64,000 nucleotides of DNA from Cherax quadricarinatus (GCF_038502225.1 NC_091298.1:30693833-30757832); one strand, 5' to 3'. Shown: positions 22,598 to 35,044, counted from the first letter of the stretch. Notes: a model not told the origin generated them from the sequence alone. Made by a program: numbers and translations.

Positions 22598-23402
22598 ACA
22601 CATTAGTTGCACTTGTGTCCTTTTACGTAACATATTCTCGGTAAGTCTACTACTACTACTGCCTCTGTTACTACTGCTAGTACTACTATTGCTTCTACAT
22701 CTACTACTACAACTAATATTAAGTCTACTACTATGCACTACGTGGTCCAGAATGTATATATATTAGTTAGCTGGCTCAAGCTTCTCGGGTCGTCCCCTCA
22801 TTAGTTGTTTTCTAATTTATTGTCCCGGCTCTCCACCAAGTTTTCTTGAGTCGTCTCCCTGGAAACCTGTTAATTAGCGTCGAGAAAGACGAGAAGTCCA
22901 AACCAGGGACGGGAGGGAGGTCGTAGGTGGGGAGGAAGGGGAGAAGGGCAGGGGAAAGAATGAGGTCAAGAGGGTATAGGAGAGTCAAGGACATGCCAAG
23001 AGAGCAGGAAAGAAGTTCAAAGGTCATACACACGACAAATCCTTTAAATTTACATTAGAACCTTCATTAAAGACATTCTGTAGAAGTTTTAATTTGAAAC
23101 AAAACGACCTTTTAAGAATGTATTAGTTTTGCTTGAGATATTTTCTCGTTTTTCTTCTGAAATTATTGCTTTCAGAATATTCGAGCGCCGTCATCTGTGC
23201 TTCTGTGATGGAACAACTGAAATTAATTATGTATTAAATTATAAAAGGGACAAAAGGGAAGAAAAGAGAACAGCGAAAGAGAGAAAAGAAGGAAAGGAAA
23301 GAGATGAAAGGTAAAGAAGAAAAGGGACGACAGGAGAGAGGAAAATATGAAGAAATGAATGCCGGGAGTAATGAACGAAGTGATATACAGCTTACCTGCC
23401 TG
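22598..23402. other. No recognisable feature, short (TAC)n tract
   Basis: A TACTACTAC-rich patch lies near 22648-22740. The rest is unremarkable and purine-rich toward 23240-23350. Confidence 0.5.
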
Positions 23403-25950
23403 ATTCCTACACTCCCAACACTACCACAGTCAACACTACCACAGTCAACACTACCACAGCCAACACTACCACAGTCAACACTACCACAGTCAACACTACC
23501 ACAGTCAACACTACCACAGCCAACACTACCACAGTCAACACTACCACAGTCAACACTACCACAGCCAACACTACCACACCCAACACTACCACACCCAACA
23601 CTACCACAGCCAACACTACCACAGTCAACACTACCACAGTCAACACTACCACAGCCAACACTACCACACCCAACACTACCACACCCAACACTACCAACAC
23701 TACCTACCACAGCCAACAGTTCAACAGTCTACCACAGTCCAACAGTCTACCACAGTCCAACAGTCTACCACAGTCCAACAGTCTACCACAGTCCAACAGT
23801 CTACCACAGTCCAACAGTCTACCACAGTCCAACAGTCTACCACAGTCCAACAGTCTACCACAGTCCAACAGTCTACCACAGTCAACACTACCACAGCCAA
23901 CACTACCACAGTCAACACTACCACAGTCAACACTACCACACCCAACACTACCACACCCAACACTACCACAGCCAACACTACCACAGCCAACACTACCACA
24001 GCCAACACTACCACAGCCAACACTACCACAGCCAACACTACCACAGCCAACACTACCACACCCAACACTACCACACCCAACACTACCACACCCAACACTA
24101 CCACACCCAACACTACCACACCCAACGCTACCACACCCAACACTACCAACACCCAACACTACCAACACCCAACACTATTATAGCCAACCTTACCACACCC
24201 AACACTACCACACCCAAAACTAATACACCAACATTACCACACCCAATACTACCATACCCAACACTACTACACCCAACACTACAACACCAACACTACCACA
24301 CCCAACACTATCATAGGAAATACTGCTACACCAACACAACCACACCAACACTACCACACCCAACAAGATCATAGCCAACAATACCATAGCCAACAATACC
24401 ACGCCAACAATACCACGCCAACACTACCACACCAATACCACCACACCAAACATTACCACACCAACACTACATCACCAACAGTGCCACACCAACACTATCA
24501 CACCAACAGTGCCACACCAACACTGCCACACCAACAATACCACACCAACACTACCACACCAACAATACCACACCAACAGTATCACACAAACACTACCACA
24601 ATAACACTACCGCACCAACACTACCACACCAACACTACCACACAACCAGTACCACACCAACATTACCATACCAACACTACCACACCAACAATACCACACC
24701 AACAATACCACACCAACACTACCACACAACCACTACCACACCAACACTACCATACCAACACTGCCACACCAACACTACCATACCAACACTGCCACACCAA
24801 CACTACTACACCATTACTACCACACCAGCACTACCACACCAACAATACCACACCAACACTTCCACACCAAACACTACCACACAGCAACACTACCACACAG
24901 CAACACTACCACACACCAACACTACCACAGCAACCATATCACACCAAACATTACCACACCAACACTGCCACACCAACACTACGACACCAACACTACCACA
25001 CCAGACATTACCACACCATCACTTCCACACCAAACACTACCACACCAACATTGCCACACCAACACTGCCACACCAACACTGCCACACCAACACTGCCACA
25101 CCAACACTACCACACCAACACTACCACACCAAACACTATCACACCAACACTACCACACTAACACTAGCACACCAACACTACCACACCAGCACTGCCACAC
25201 ACAAACACTACCACACCAACACTACCACACCGACACTACCACACCAACACTACCACACTAACACTACCACACCAACACTACCACACTAACACTACCACAC
25301 CAACACTACCGCACTAACACTACCACACTAGCACTACCACACACCAACACTACCACACCAACAATACCACACCAACACTACCATAACCAAACACTGTCAC
25401 ACCAACACTACCACACCAGCACTACCACACACCAACAGTACAACACCAAACACTACCACACCAATCATTACCACACCAATCATTACCACACCAACACTAC
25501 CACACCAGCACTACCACACACCAACACTACCACACCAACACTACCACACACCAACAATACCACACCAACAATACCACACCACTACCATAAGCAAACACTG
25601 TCACACCAACACTACCACACCAGCATTACCACACCAACACTACCACACCAGCACTACCACACCAAACAATAACAAACCAACACTACCATAACCAAACACT
25701 ATCACACCAACACTACCACACCAACACTACCACACCAACACTACCAGACCAAACAATACCAAACCAACACTACCATAACCAAACACTATCACACCAACAC
25801 TACCACACCAACACTACCACACCAACACTACCACACCAAACAATACCAAACCAACACTACCATAACCAAACACTATCACACCAACACTACCACACCAACA
25901 CTACCACACCAACACTACCACACCAACACTACCACACCATCACTATCACA
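23403..25950. repeat. 15-bp and 18-bp minisatellite (CAACACTACCACA type), 2.5 kb
   Basis: 15-bp units CAACACTACCACAGT/C (23403-23700) are followed by about nine 18-bp units CAGTCTACCACAGTCCAA (about 23720-23880), 15-bp units again (23880-24170), and then increasingly variable CACCAACACTACCA units to 25950. In the coding-like frame the 15-bp unit gives a Thr/Leu/Pro/Gln pentapeptide. On both strands the long ORFs are products of a unit length divisible by three. Confidence 0.95.
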
Positions 25951-26225
25951 CATATTAAAGTCAAGTGCGTGGGATAGTAGAGAGATAGGGGATGGGCAAA
26001 AGAGAGATGAGGGGGGCGGAGTAATAGAGAGATATAGGGATAGAAAAATAAGTGGAAATGGAGACTGGAATAGTACAGGTGACAGTTTATGTACAAGAAA
26101 AAGACAGTAGAAGACCTTCCACAGCTGCTTTCATCTGTGATGTATTAACTACACTCTACTTACCTCTACTTCCGTATAAATATTTAAGACAAAAGTAGTA
26201 TAGCAGAAGACTCTTCCCCCATCCT
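25951..26225. other. No recognisable feature
   Basis: Spacer between the minisatellite and a LINE A fragment. Confidence 0.5.
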
Positions 26226-26705
26226 TTACTCCCTCCCAATAATGTTGTAAACCAGGTCGAACTGAGCTGCATTTTTAACTAACTGAAGATGTGAAACACT
26301 TAAGATATCAACTAATTCGTCTATTGTTACAACTGTATGGCTCTTCCCTCTACTACATAACTCTTCAGACCATTCCACTTTCTGACTAAAGAAATACTTC
26401 CTAGCATTCCTGTGACTCATCGGAGTCTTCAACTTCCAATTGTGATGCTATGATGTTGTGTTCTATCTCTGGAACATCCTGTCTTTCTCTACCTTGTCGT
26501 TATAATGTATTCCCTATCACTCTTGTCCTCCAGTGTCGTCAGGTCGATATTCCTTAACCTCTCCTAGTAGGACATGCCCCTTACCACTAGTCTTGTTGCA
26601 AACCTTTGCACTTTCAATAATTTCTTGACGCGCTTGACCAGGTGTGCGTGCCAGACTGGTGCTGCATACTCCAATATTGGCCTGACGTACACGGTGTACA
26701 GAGCC
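26226..26705 (-). mobile_element. LINE family A, copy A3 (fragment of the C-terminus)
   Basis: Minus strand: the fragment begins at TACACCGTGTACG near 26702, runs through the family words for APVWHAHLVK and FATRLV, and ends as MSHRNARKYFFSQKVEWSEE near 26345-26425. Below 26345 the sequence no longer matches. Substitutions and small indels are numerous, so it is older than A5 and A6. Its upstream end abuts (TG)n. Confidence 0.85.
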
Positions 26706-26711
26706 TTGTGT

Positions 26712-26786
<75 letters not shown>

Positions 26787-26840
26787 TGTGTGTTTGTGTG
26801 TGTGTGTGTGTTTGTGTGTGTGTGTTTGTGTGTGTGTGTT

Positions 26841-26906
<66 letters not shown>
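26706..26906. repeat. (TG)n microsatellite
   Basis: About 200 bp of TG with TTTG interruptions and one TTTGCG, bounded on both sides by LINE A sequence. Confidence 0.97.
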
Positions 26907-26910
<4 letters not shown>

Positions 26911-26985
26911 CGCCTAGTTGTACTCACCTAGTTGTGGTTGCAGGGGTCGATTCACAGCTCTGTGTGTGTGTGTGTGTGTGTGTGA
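26907..26985 (-). mobile_element. LINE family A 3' terminus, copy A4, with (GT)n
   Basis: ACTCACCTAGTTGTGGTTGCAGGGGTCGA-type sequence at 26918-26950 is the reverse complement of the family A 3' end. Only the last 60 bp are present. A short (GT)n follows at 26961-26984. Confidence 0.8.
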
Positions 26986-27616
26986 CGATTAATTTGGTTT
27001 CACCGATTTACATCTATTTTTGTCGAGTTTCAACTCCTGTTCCCTGTCTTTCAACCGGCAATACTGATTTCTCCTTTATCAAACCTAGTCTTCAAACTGT
27101 GTAGAGAGTTTGCTTCTGCTTAGTCACCGAAATCATTCCTCTTTTTTACAACAGCGTAACTAATGCTCTCCGTTACAACCCTAAATCATAACAACATTAA
27201 ATCATGATAACTAAATATAATAACATCACTAAATCATAATAACATTATTGCAAATAAATCACATTAACCTGCCATGGGTCGCGCCTCACCCGTTCTGTGA
27301 TCCCAGTATATATTTGTACCTCTCTCTAATACCTCTTTCTCCTGTCAGTTGTATACATTTAACGTTTTGTAATAATGCAGTCTCTCACAGTCACTCCTGA
27401 GAAGTCTTATGGTTCAGTGTTAAAAGGCATTTCACATGTTGTCAGTCTTCATTCTTTTGAGTTTCTCCAGCGCTTGGTCAGATCAGAGGTCACATTGGGG
27501 CCGCGATTTCTATGGCGAACCTGACTACGTCCTGTATAAGGCATTGAAGGATCGTTGTGAGTCTGGTAGTCTCTCATATGTTCTTGAGTCTCACTCTAAG
27601 TTCTGCTTCTGTATTA
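26986..27616. other. No recognisable feature
   Basis: Mixed sequence without a gene that I recognise. TAACATxAxTAAATCATAA is repeated loosely near 27180-27250. Confidence 0.5.
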
Positions 27617-28500
27617 TTGCTTGGTGTGGCAGACAGCCGCAAGTGTTTGTAAGTGCTTGGTGTGGCAGACAGCCGCAAGTGTTTGTAAGTGCTTGGTGTG
27701 GCAGACAGCCGCAAGTGTTTGTAAGTGCTTGGTGTGGCAGACAGCCGCAAGTGTTTGTAAGTGCTTGGTGTGGCAGACAGCCGCAAGTGTTTGTAAGTGC
27801 TTGGTGTGGCAGACAGCCGCAAGTGTTTGTAAGTGCTTGATGTGGCAGACAGCCGCAAGTGTTTGTAAGTGCTTGGTGTGGCAGACAGCCGCAAGTGTTT
27901 GTAAGTGCTTGGTGTGGCAGACAGCCGCAAGTGTTTGTAAGTGCTTGGTGTGGCAGACAGCCGCAAGTGTTTGTAAGTGCTTGGTGTGGCAGACAGCCGC
28001 AAGTGTTTGTAAGTGCTTGGTGTGGCAGACAGCCGCAAGTGTTTGTAAGTGCTTGGTGTGGCAGACAGCCGCAAGTGTTTGTAAGTGCTTGGTGTGGCAG
28101 ACAGCCGCAAGTGTTTGTAAGTGCTTGGTGTGGCAGACAGCCGCAAGTGTTTGTAAGTGCTTGGTGTGGCAGACAGCCGCAAGTGTTTGTAAGTGCTTGA
28201 TGTGGCAGACAGCCGCAAGTGTTTGTAAGTGCTTGGTGTGGCAGACAGCCGCAAGTGTTTGTAAGTGCTTGGTGTGGCAGACAGCCGCAAGTGTTTGTAA
28301 GTGCTTGGTGTGGCAGACAGCCGCAAGTGTTTGTAAGTGCTTGATGTGGCAGAGAGCCGCAAGTGTTTGTAAGTGCTTGGTGTGGCAGACAGCCGCAAGT
28401 GTTTGTAAGTGTTTGGTGTGGCAGACAGCCGCAAGTGTTTGTAAGTGCTTGGTGTGGCAGACAGCCGCAAGTGTTTGTAAGTGCTTGGTGTGGCAGACAC
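27617..28500. repeat. 36-bp minisatellite, about 24 copies
   Basis: A highly uniform unit of 36 bp contains GGTGTGGCAGACAGCCGCAA. Most copies are identical. A GGT-to-GAT variant occurs at about 27839, 28199 and 28343. Because 36 is a multiple of three and the unit has few stops, long ORFs run through in three frames on two strands. Confidence 0.97.
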
Positions 28501-28572
28501 TGCTGTCACTGCTCTCTGACTATCTTCGTTAAATTTTGTAATGATGTGATATGCTCTTAGTGCTCTCTCTCT

Positions 28573-28606
<34 letters not shown>

Positions 28607-29060
28607 ATGTTCACATCAGTTAAAAGTTTTACTTCAGCAACTAATTTATTACTAAAACATTTATGGTAGCGCAAAACCGGTAGGGGTCATACAGGACGTT
28701 GCCGGGGGGGGGGTGTTAGAAGGGATTCAGTTTAGATTCAAGAAAGGGAAGATCAGTTCCAATTCCTTGGATCAGTAACCCTTCACCATCATCAAGGAAC
28801 CTCCTTTGAGGTGATATTTTACACGTGGATACGACACTAATTTCAAACACCCATCACGAACATGATTATTCATTAATCGCGGTTGTTCAGAATTTCGTAG
28901 CGACACGAAACCATTGTCAGAGGAGAAGTTCAGGTAATAAGAAATAAAAAGTAGATTGCAGCTTTGAGAATACATAATTACAGGAGGTTTAGTAGCTTCG
29001 TTAACAAGACCAGAAGTTTCCTAGATATGCCAAGTTCGTGTGGCACTCACAGTAGCGGTG
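28501..29060. other. Spacer with a CT tract
   Basis: (CT)n lies at 28562-28606 and a run of nine or more G near 28705. No gene is visible. Confidence 0.5.
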
Positions 29061-31600
29061 AAGCAGGGGCCCGGGTGTGGCAGTCAAGCAGGGGCCCGGG
29101 TGTGGCAGTCAAGCAGGGGCCCGGGTGTGGCAGTCAAGCAGGGGCCCGGGTGTGGCAGTCAAGCAGGGGCCCGGGTGTGGCAGTCAAGCAGGGGCCCGGG
29201 TGTGGCAGTCAAGCAGGGGCCCGGGTGTGGCAGTCAAGCAGGGGCCCGGGTGTGGCAGTCAAGCAGGGGCCCGGGTGTGGCAGTCAAGCAGGGGCCCGGG
29301 TGTGGCAGTCAAGCACGGGCCCGGGTGTGGCAGTCAAGCAAGGGCCCGGGTGAGGCAGTCAAGCAGGGGCCCGGGTGAGGAAGCCTAGCAGGGGCTCGGG
29401 TGAGGCAGTCAAGCAGGGGCCCGGGCGAGGCAGTCAAACAGGGGCCCGGGTGAGGCAGTCAAACAGGGGCTCGGGTGAGGCAGTCAAGCAGAGGCCCGGG
29501 TGTGGCAGTCAAGCAAGGGCCCGGGTGAGGCAGTCAAACAGGGGCTCGGGTGAGGCAGTCAAGCAGGGGCCCGGGTGTGGCAGTCAAGCAAGGGCCCGGG
29601 TGAGGCAGTCAAGCAGGGGCCCGGGTGAGGAAGCCTAGCAGGGGCTCGGGTGAGGCAGTCAAGCAGAGGCCCGGGTGAGGCAGTCAAACAGGGGCCCGGG
29701 TGAGGCAGTCAAACAGGGGCTCGGGTGAGGCAGTCAAGCAGAGGCCCGGGTGAGGCAGTCAAGCAGGGCCCGGGTGAGGCAGTCAAGCAGAGGCCCGGGC
29801 GAGGCAGTCAAGCAGAGGCTCGGGCGAGGCAATCAAGCAGGGGCCCGGGTGAGGCAGTCAAACAGGGGCCCGGGTGAGGCAGTCAAGCAGAGGCCCGGGT
29901 GAGGCAGTCAAGCAGGGGCCCGGGTGAGGCAGTCAAGCAGGGGCCCGGGTGAGGCAGTCAAACAGGGGCCCGGGTGAGGCAGTCAAACAGGGGCCTGGGT
30001 GAGGCAGTCAAGCAGGGGCCCGGGTGAGGCAGTCAAACAGAGGACAGGGCGAGGCAGTCAAGCAGAGGCCCGGGCGAGGCAGTCAAGCAGAGGCCTGGGT
30101 GAGGCAGTCAAGCAGAGGCCCGGGTGAGGCAGTCAAGCAGAGGCCCGGGTGAGGCAGTCAAGCAGAGGCCCGGCTGAGGCAGTCAAGCAGAGGCCCGGGT
30201 GAGGCAGTCAAGCAGAGGCTCGGGTGAGGCGGTCAAGCAGAGGCCCGGGTGAGGCGGTCAAGCAGAGGCCTGGGTGAGGCAGTTAAGCAGAGGCCCGGGA
30301 GAGGCAGTCAAGCAGAGGCCCGGGTGAGGCAGTCAAGCATAGGCTCGGGTGAGGCAGTCAAGCATAGGCTCGGGTGAGGCAGTCAAGCAGAGGCCTGGGT
30401 GAGGCAGTCAAGCATAGGCTCGGATGAGGCAGTCAAGCAGAGGCCCGGGTGAGGCAGTCACGCATAGGCTCGGGTGAGGCAGTCAAGCAGAGGCCTGGGT
30501 GAGGCAGTCAAGCATAGGCTCGGGTGAGGCAGTCAAGCAGAGGCCTGGGTGAGGCAGTCAAGCATAGGCTCGGGTGAGGCAGTCAAGCAGAGGCCCGGGT
30601 GAGGCAGTCAAGCAGAGGCCCGGGTGAGGCAGTCAAGCAGAGGCCCGGGTGAGGCAGTCAAGCAGAGGCCCGGGTGAGGCGGTCAAGCAGAGGCCCGGTT
30701 GAGGCGGTCAAGCAGAGGCCCGGGTGAGGCAGTTAAGCAGAGGCCCGGGTTAGGCAGTCAAGCAGAGGCCCGGGTGAGGCAGTTAAGCAGAGGCAGTTAA
30801 GCAGAGGCCCGGGTGAGGCAGTCAAGCAGAGGCCCGGGTGAGGCAGTCAAGCAGAGGCCCGGGTGAGGCAGTCAAGCAGAGGCCCGGGTGAGGCAGTCAA
30901 GCAGAGGCCCGGGTGAGGCAGTCAAGCAGAGGCCCGGGTGAGGCAGTCAAGCAGAGGCCCGGGTGAGGCGGTCAAGCAGAGGCCCGGGTGAGGCGGTCAA
31001 GCAGAGGCCCGGGTGAGGCAGTTAAGCAGAGGCCCGGGTGAGGCAGTCAAGCAGAGGCCCGGGTGAATCGGTCAGGCAGAGGCCCGGGTGAGGCAGTCAA
31101 GCAGAGTTCCGGGTGAGGCAGTCAAGCAGAGTTCCGGGTGAGGCAGTCAAGCAGAGGCCCGGGCGAGGCAGTCAAGCAGAGGCCCGGGCGAGGCAGTCAA
31201 GCAGAGGCCCGGGCGAGGCAGTCAAGTAGGGACCCGGGCGAGGCAGTCAAGCAGAGGCCCGGGTGAGGCAGTCAAGTAGGGGCCCGGGTGAGGCACTCAG
31301 AGGCCCGGAAGAGGCAGTCAAGCAGGGGCCCGGGTGAGGCACTCAGAGGCCCGGAAGAGGCAGTCAAGTAGGGGCCCGGGTGAGGCAGTCAAGCAGAGGC
31401 CCGGGTGAGGCAGTCAAGCAGAGGCCCGGGTGAGGCAGTTAAGCAGAGGTCCGGCGAGGCAGTCAAGTAGGGGCCCGGGCGAGGCAGTCAAGTAGGGGCC
31501 CGGGCGAGGCAGTCAAGCAGAGACCCGGGTGAGGCAGTCAAGCAGGGGCCCGAGCGAGGCAGTCAAGCAGGGGCCCGGGCGAGGCAGTCAAGAACCCAAG
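29061..31600. repeat. 25-bp GC-rich satellite, about 100 copies
   Basis: The unit is AAGCAGGGGCCCGGGTGTGG plus CAGTC. The first dozen units (29063-29340) are nearly identical, and later ones are a variant family (GAGGC, AGAGGCCCGGG) with scattered changes. Most units contain CCCGGG. Copies decay at the right edge. It is unrelated in sequence to the 25-bp array at 10.3-11.1 kb. Confidence 0.97.
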
Positions 31601-31860
31601 CGTTACAGTCTCCAGCCTGGTAATGCAGCAGGGTAATAGGTACCCGGGCCAGGCAGTTGCTACCCTGGCAAGGCAGTAGGTACTGGGGTAAGGCAGATCC
31701 CACTCTGGTAAGGCAGTATGTACCCGAGCGAGGTAGTCAAGCCGGAACTATGGCTAGGCGATTAAGTAGGTAACCGGGCTAGGCAGTCAAGTAGGATCCC
31801 AGGCGAGGCAGTCGCTACCCGGGAAGGCAGTGAAGTAGGTGCTGGCGAGGAGAACCCTCG
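31601..31860. repeat. Decayed edge of the 25-bp satellite
   Basis: Words such as ACCCGGGCxAGGCAGT recur at irregular spacing and fade out near 31850. Confidence 0.7.
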
Positions 31861-32165
31861 CTCTAAACGTACCTACAAACGGGGTTGAAAACAGCATATT
31901 TGGCGGCGGTATGAGAGCATAAACAGAATTTTCTATTTTCTGGGCTACAATTAAGAAAGGTTTATAACGTCAGTAACTCTCTCTCATTGTGTGAGGCGCA
32001 GCGCCGGGATAACTCCGCACACCACTCCATTCTAGGCCTCCTCTAACACCGTCCACTCCTCTCCTCTCTGCCTTTAAGTGTGATTTATAGTAAGGGATGG
32101 ATTCAAATGGCGTCCTGCCGGCAAGAGAGAAGTTAAGACCCAGGTTACTGACCTTGATTTTTGTT
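31861..32165. other. No recognisable feature
   Basis: Unique-looking spacer between the satellite and the hammerhead-like array. Confidence 0.5.
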
Positions 32166-32170
32166 GCAGG

Positions 32171-32363
32171 AACGTTTCGCTCCGTGTAGAGCTTCATCAG
32201 ATCATATTTCGATCTGTATAGAGCAATATCAGATCATGTTTCGCTCTGTGTAGAGTTTTATCAGATCATGTTTCGTTCTGTGTGAAGCTTAATCAGGTCA
32301 TGTTTCGCTCTATGATGAGCTTATTATCCAAGTAAGGTTCTGCACTGTTTAGAGCTTCATCAG
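32171..32363 (-). ncRNA. Tandem array of six hammerhead-ribozyme-like units
   Basis: On the minus strand, units start at about 32-nt intervals (plus-strand left edges near 32171, 32204, 32235, 32267, 32299 and 32333). The best unit, 32200-32171, reads CTGATGA, a GCTC/GAGC hairpin, then GAAACGTT: both conserved halves of the hammerhead core around stem II. Other units carry CTGATAA, CTGATTA or CTGATAT and mostly keep GAAAC. One extra A lies between CTGATGA and stem II. Helix III would be only the 2-bp AC/GT, as described for dimer-acting hammerheads of Penelope-like elements. Catalysis is not shown by sequence alone. Confidence 0.65.
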
Positions 32364-32732
32364 TTACGTACACTGTAGAGATTTATAAGTTATCAAGACT
32401 TGATAAAACTTCAGAGGAAGCTTTCTCCTCAAGTTTGTCTTTTAGTGTAGACTAATAGGAGTTATTTTGTTTGTATGGAGGAATGAGAATGTTGTCTCAT
32501 CGGAGTTCTAAGTTATTCGATGTCAGCCATGGTGGAGCTTTGTTCGTTACCTCATCAAGACCTTATCCTCTGCATCCCCGTGAAATGCAGCTGTTACCTC
32601 ATTACATTGCAAGACACATGATGCCTTGCTAAACACCTGTGACTCTCATTTCCGTGTGGAATTAGGTTATGCAGAGCTTTGTGTACCTGAGCAACACTCA
32701 CGGCAGAATAGACAACTTCCGTGGCTCATATG
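32364..32732. other. Spacer after the hammerhead-like array
   Basis: Contains a TTGATAAAACTTC word near 32400 that may be a further, decayed half-unit. No gene is visible. Confidence 0.45.
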
Positions 32733-33555
32733 TGGCCGAATTTAACTGGAGACCAGACGGTTCCTGAGGCTCATCTGTGGCCAAACTTAACGGGTGACCA
32801 GACAGTTCATGAGGCTCATCTGTGGCCAGACATAACGGGAGACCAGACAGTTCATGAGGCTCATCTGTGGCCAGACATAACGGGAGACCAGACGGTTCCT
32901 GAGGCTCATCTGTGGCCAGACTTAACGGGTGACCAGACAGTTCATGAGGCTCATCTGTGGCCAGACATAACGGGAGACCAGACGGTTCCTGAGGCTCATC
33001 TGTGGCCAGACTTAACGGGTGACCAGACAGTTCATGAGGCTCATCTGTGGCCAGACTTAACGGGTGACCAGACAGTTCATGAGGCTCATCTGTGGCCAGA
33101 CTTAACGGGTGACCAGACAATTCATGAGGCTCATCTGTGGCCAGACTTAACGGGTGACCAGACAGTTCATGAGGCTCATCTGTGGCCAGACTTAACGGGA
33201 GACCAGACGGTTCCTGAGGCTCATCTGTGGCCAGACATAACGGGAGACCAGACGGTTCCTGAGGCTCATCTGTGGCCAGACTTAACGGGTGACCAGACAG
33301 TTCATGAGGCTCATCTGTGGCCAGACATAACGGGAGACCAGACGGTTCCTGAGGCTCATCTGTGGCCAGACTTAACGGGTGACCAGACAGTTCATGAGGC
33401 TCATCTGTGGCCAGACTTAACGGGTGACCAGACAGTTCATGAGGCTCATCTGTGGCCAGACTTAACGGGTGACCAGACAATTCATGAGGCTCATCTGTGG
33501 CCAGACTTAACGGGTGACCAGACAGTTCATGAGGCTCATCTGTGGCCAGACTTAA
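32733..33555. repeat. 45-bp minisatellite, about 18 copies of two unit types
   Basis: The units share GAGGCTCATCTGTGGCCAGA. Type a continues CTTAACGGGTGACCAGACAG and type b CATAACGGGAGACCAGACGG. The two types are interspersed in a non-random order, with blocks duplicated together. The 45-bp unit keeps open frames on both strands (15-residue repeats), which are not evidence of a gene. Confidence 0.95.
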
Positions 33556-33924
33556 GCCTTTCCTTCTTTATACTTTACCTTCCATCTGTATGCCTTCCTT
33601 TCGCCACTTACACTTTCGTCTTTTTCATAGTGCTTTCCTTCCATCTTTACGCCTAACCTTCCTTCGTTATGCTTTCTCTTCCATCGTCTTTGTTTCACTT
33701 TCAGTTAATTTTCTCGCCTTTCCTTCATTACGCTCTTCCTTCCTGCTTCCTTCATTACGCTCTTCCTTCCTGCTTCCTTCTTCGCCATCGTCACCGTCAC
33801 CGTCTTTGTTAATTCTTTTCGAAATTTTGTGAACTTTTCCTAATCTTATTCTTCTGTTTGTTTTTTCTTCTTATTTTAACTTTTTTTTTCCTTAATGTTG
33901 GTGTTATTAATTCTGTTCTTCTTT
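33556..33924. other. Pyrimidine-rich spacer
   Basis: CTTCCTTC-like words dominate, including a duplicated TTACGCTCTTCCTTCCTGCT near 33738-33780. No gene is visible. Confidence 0.5.
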
Positions 33925-34165
33925 TTCATTATTAATATTATTATCATTATCATCATCATAATAATTTTCTATTTTGTTGTTGTTATTGTTGTTGTTTTTT
34001 GTTGTTGTTTTTGTTGTTGTTGTTGTTTGTTGTTGTTGTTGTTATTGTTGTTGTTGTCATTGTTCTTCCTCTTCTTCTTCTTCTTCTTCTTCTTCTTCTT
34101 CTTCTTCTTCTTCTTCTTCTTCTTCTTCTTCTTCTTCTTCTTCTTCTTCTTCTTCTTCTTCTCGT
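33925..34165. repeat. Compound triplet microsatellite (ATT)-(TTG)-(CTT)
   Basis: ATTATTATC-like triplets, then TTG/GTT triplets (33976-34062), then pure CTT/TTC (34069-34162). Poly-Phe, poly-Ser and poly-Leu frames are artefacts. Confidence 0.95.
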
Positions 34166-34285
34166 ATTATTATTACTATTATATAATTGCTCCCATTATA
34201 ATTTTCATTCTTTCGCTTTGCATATTATTTTCAATATATCTTTCATCTATAGTACGTTATACCTAGATCAAGTGGCGCTACAGAA
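34166..34285. other. Short AT-rich spacer
   Basis: Nothing recognisable. Confidence 0.5.
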
Positions 34286-35035
34286 ATAAAATCTGCAATC
34301 AGCCAGGATTAACATGATACAACTTTTAACATTACTAGTACATCAACATACAGGCAGGGTTACCATAAAACTTGTAACATTACTAGTAACATCAACATGC
34401 AGGCAGGGTTACCATGATGCAACTTGTAACACTACTAGTAACATCAACATACAGGCAGGGTTACCATGATACAACTTGTAACAGTACCAGTAACATCAAC
34501 ATACAGGCAGGGTTACCATGATCCAGCTTTTAACAGTACCAATAACATCAACATACAGGCAGGGTTACCATGATACAACTTGTAATAGTACCAGTAACAT
34601 CAACATACAGGCAGGGTTACCATGATGCAACTTGTAACACTACTAGTAACATCAACATACAGGCAGGGTTACCATGATACAACTTGTAACAGTACCAGTA
34701 ACATCAACATACAGGCAGGGTTACCATGATCCAGCTTTTAACAGTACCAATAACATCAACATACAGGCAGGGTTACCATGATACAACTTGTAATAGTACC
34801 AGTAACATCAACATACAGGCAGGGTTACCATGATACAACTTGTAACATTACCAGTAACATCAACATACAGGCAGGGTTACCATGATACAACTTGTAACAT
34901 TACCAGTAACATCAACATACAGGCAGGGTTACCATGATACAACTTGTAACATTACCAGTAACATCAACATACAGACAGGGTTACCATGATACAACTTGTA
35001 ACATTACCAGTAACATCAACATACAGGCTGGGTTA
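34286..35035. repeat. 52-bp satellite with a 208-bp higher-order repeat
   Basis: About 14 units contain AACATACAGGCAGGGTTACC. Variants in the segment ACTTGTAACxxTACCAGT occur in the order A-B-C-D-A-B-C-D and then a run of one type. The A variant (GATGCAACTTG) recurs exactly 208 bp apart (34416 and 34624), so four 52-bp units were duplicated as a block before the right end expanded as single units. Confidence 0.93.
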
Positions 35036-35044
35036 AAAAAAAAT

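Noticed and set aside
27617..28500. CRISPR-like array of regular 36-bp units
   Set aside because: The units are contiguous with no spacers, no cas-type genes are present, and the DNA is clearly animal.
27574..28674. 366-codon minus-strand and 303-codon plus-strand ORFs
   Set aside because: Both are frames of the same 36-bp satellite; a unit divisible by three with no stop keeps both strands open.
32698..33656. 260- and 311-codon repeat proteins on opposite strands
   Set aside because: They overlap completely and follow the 45-bp satellite unit.
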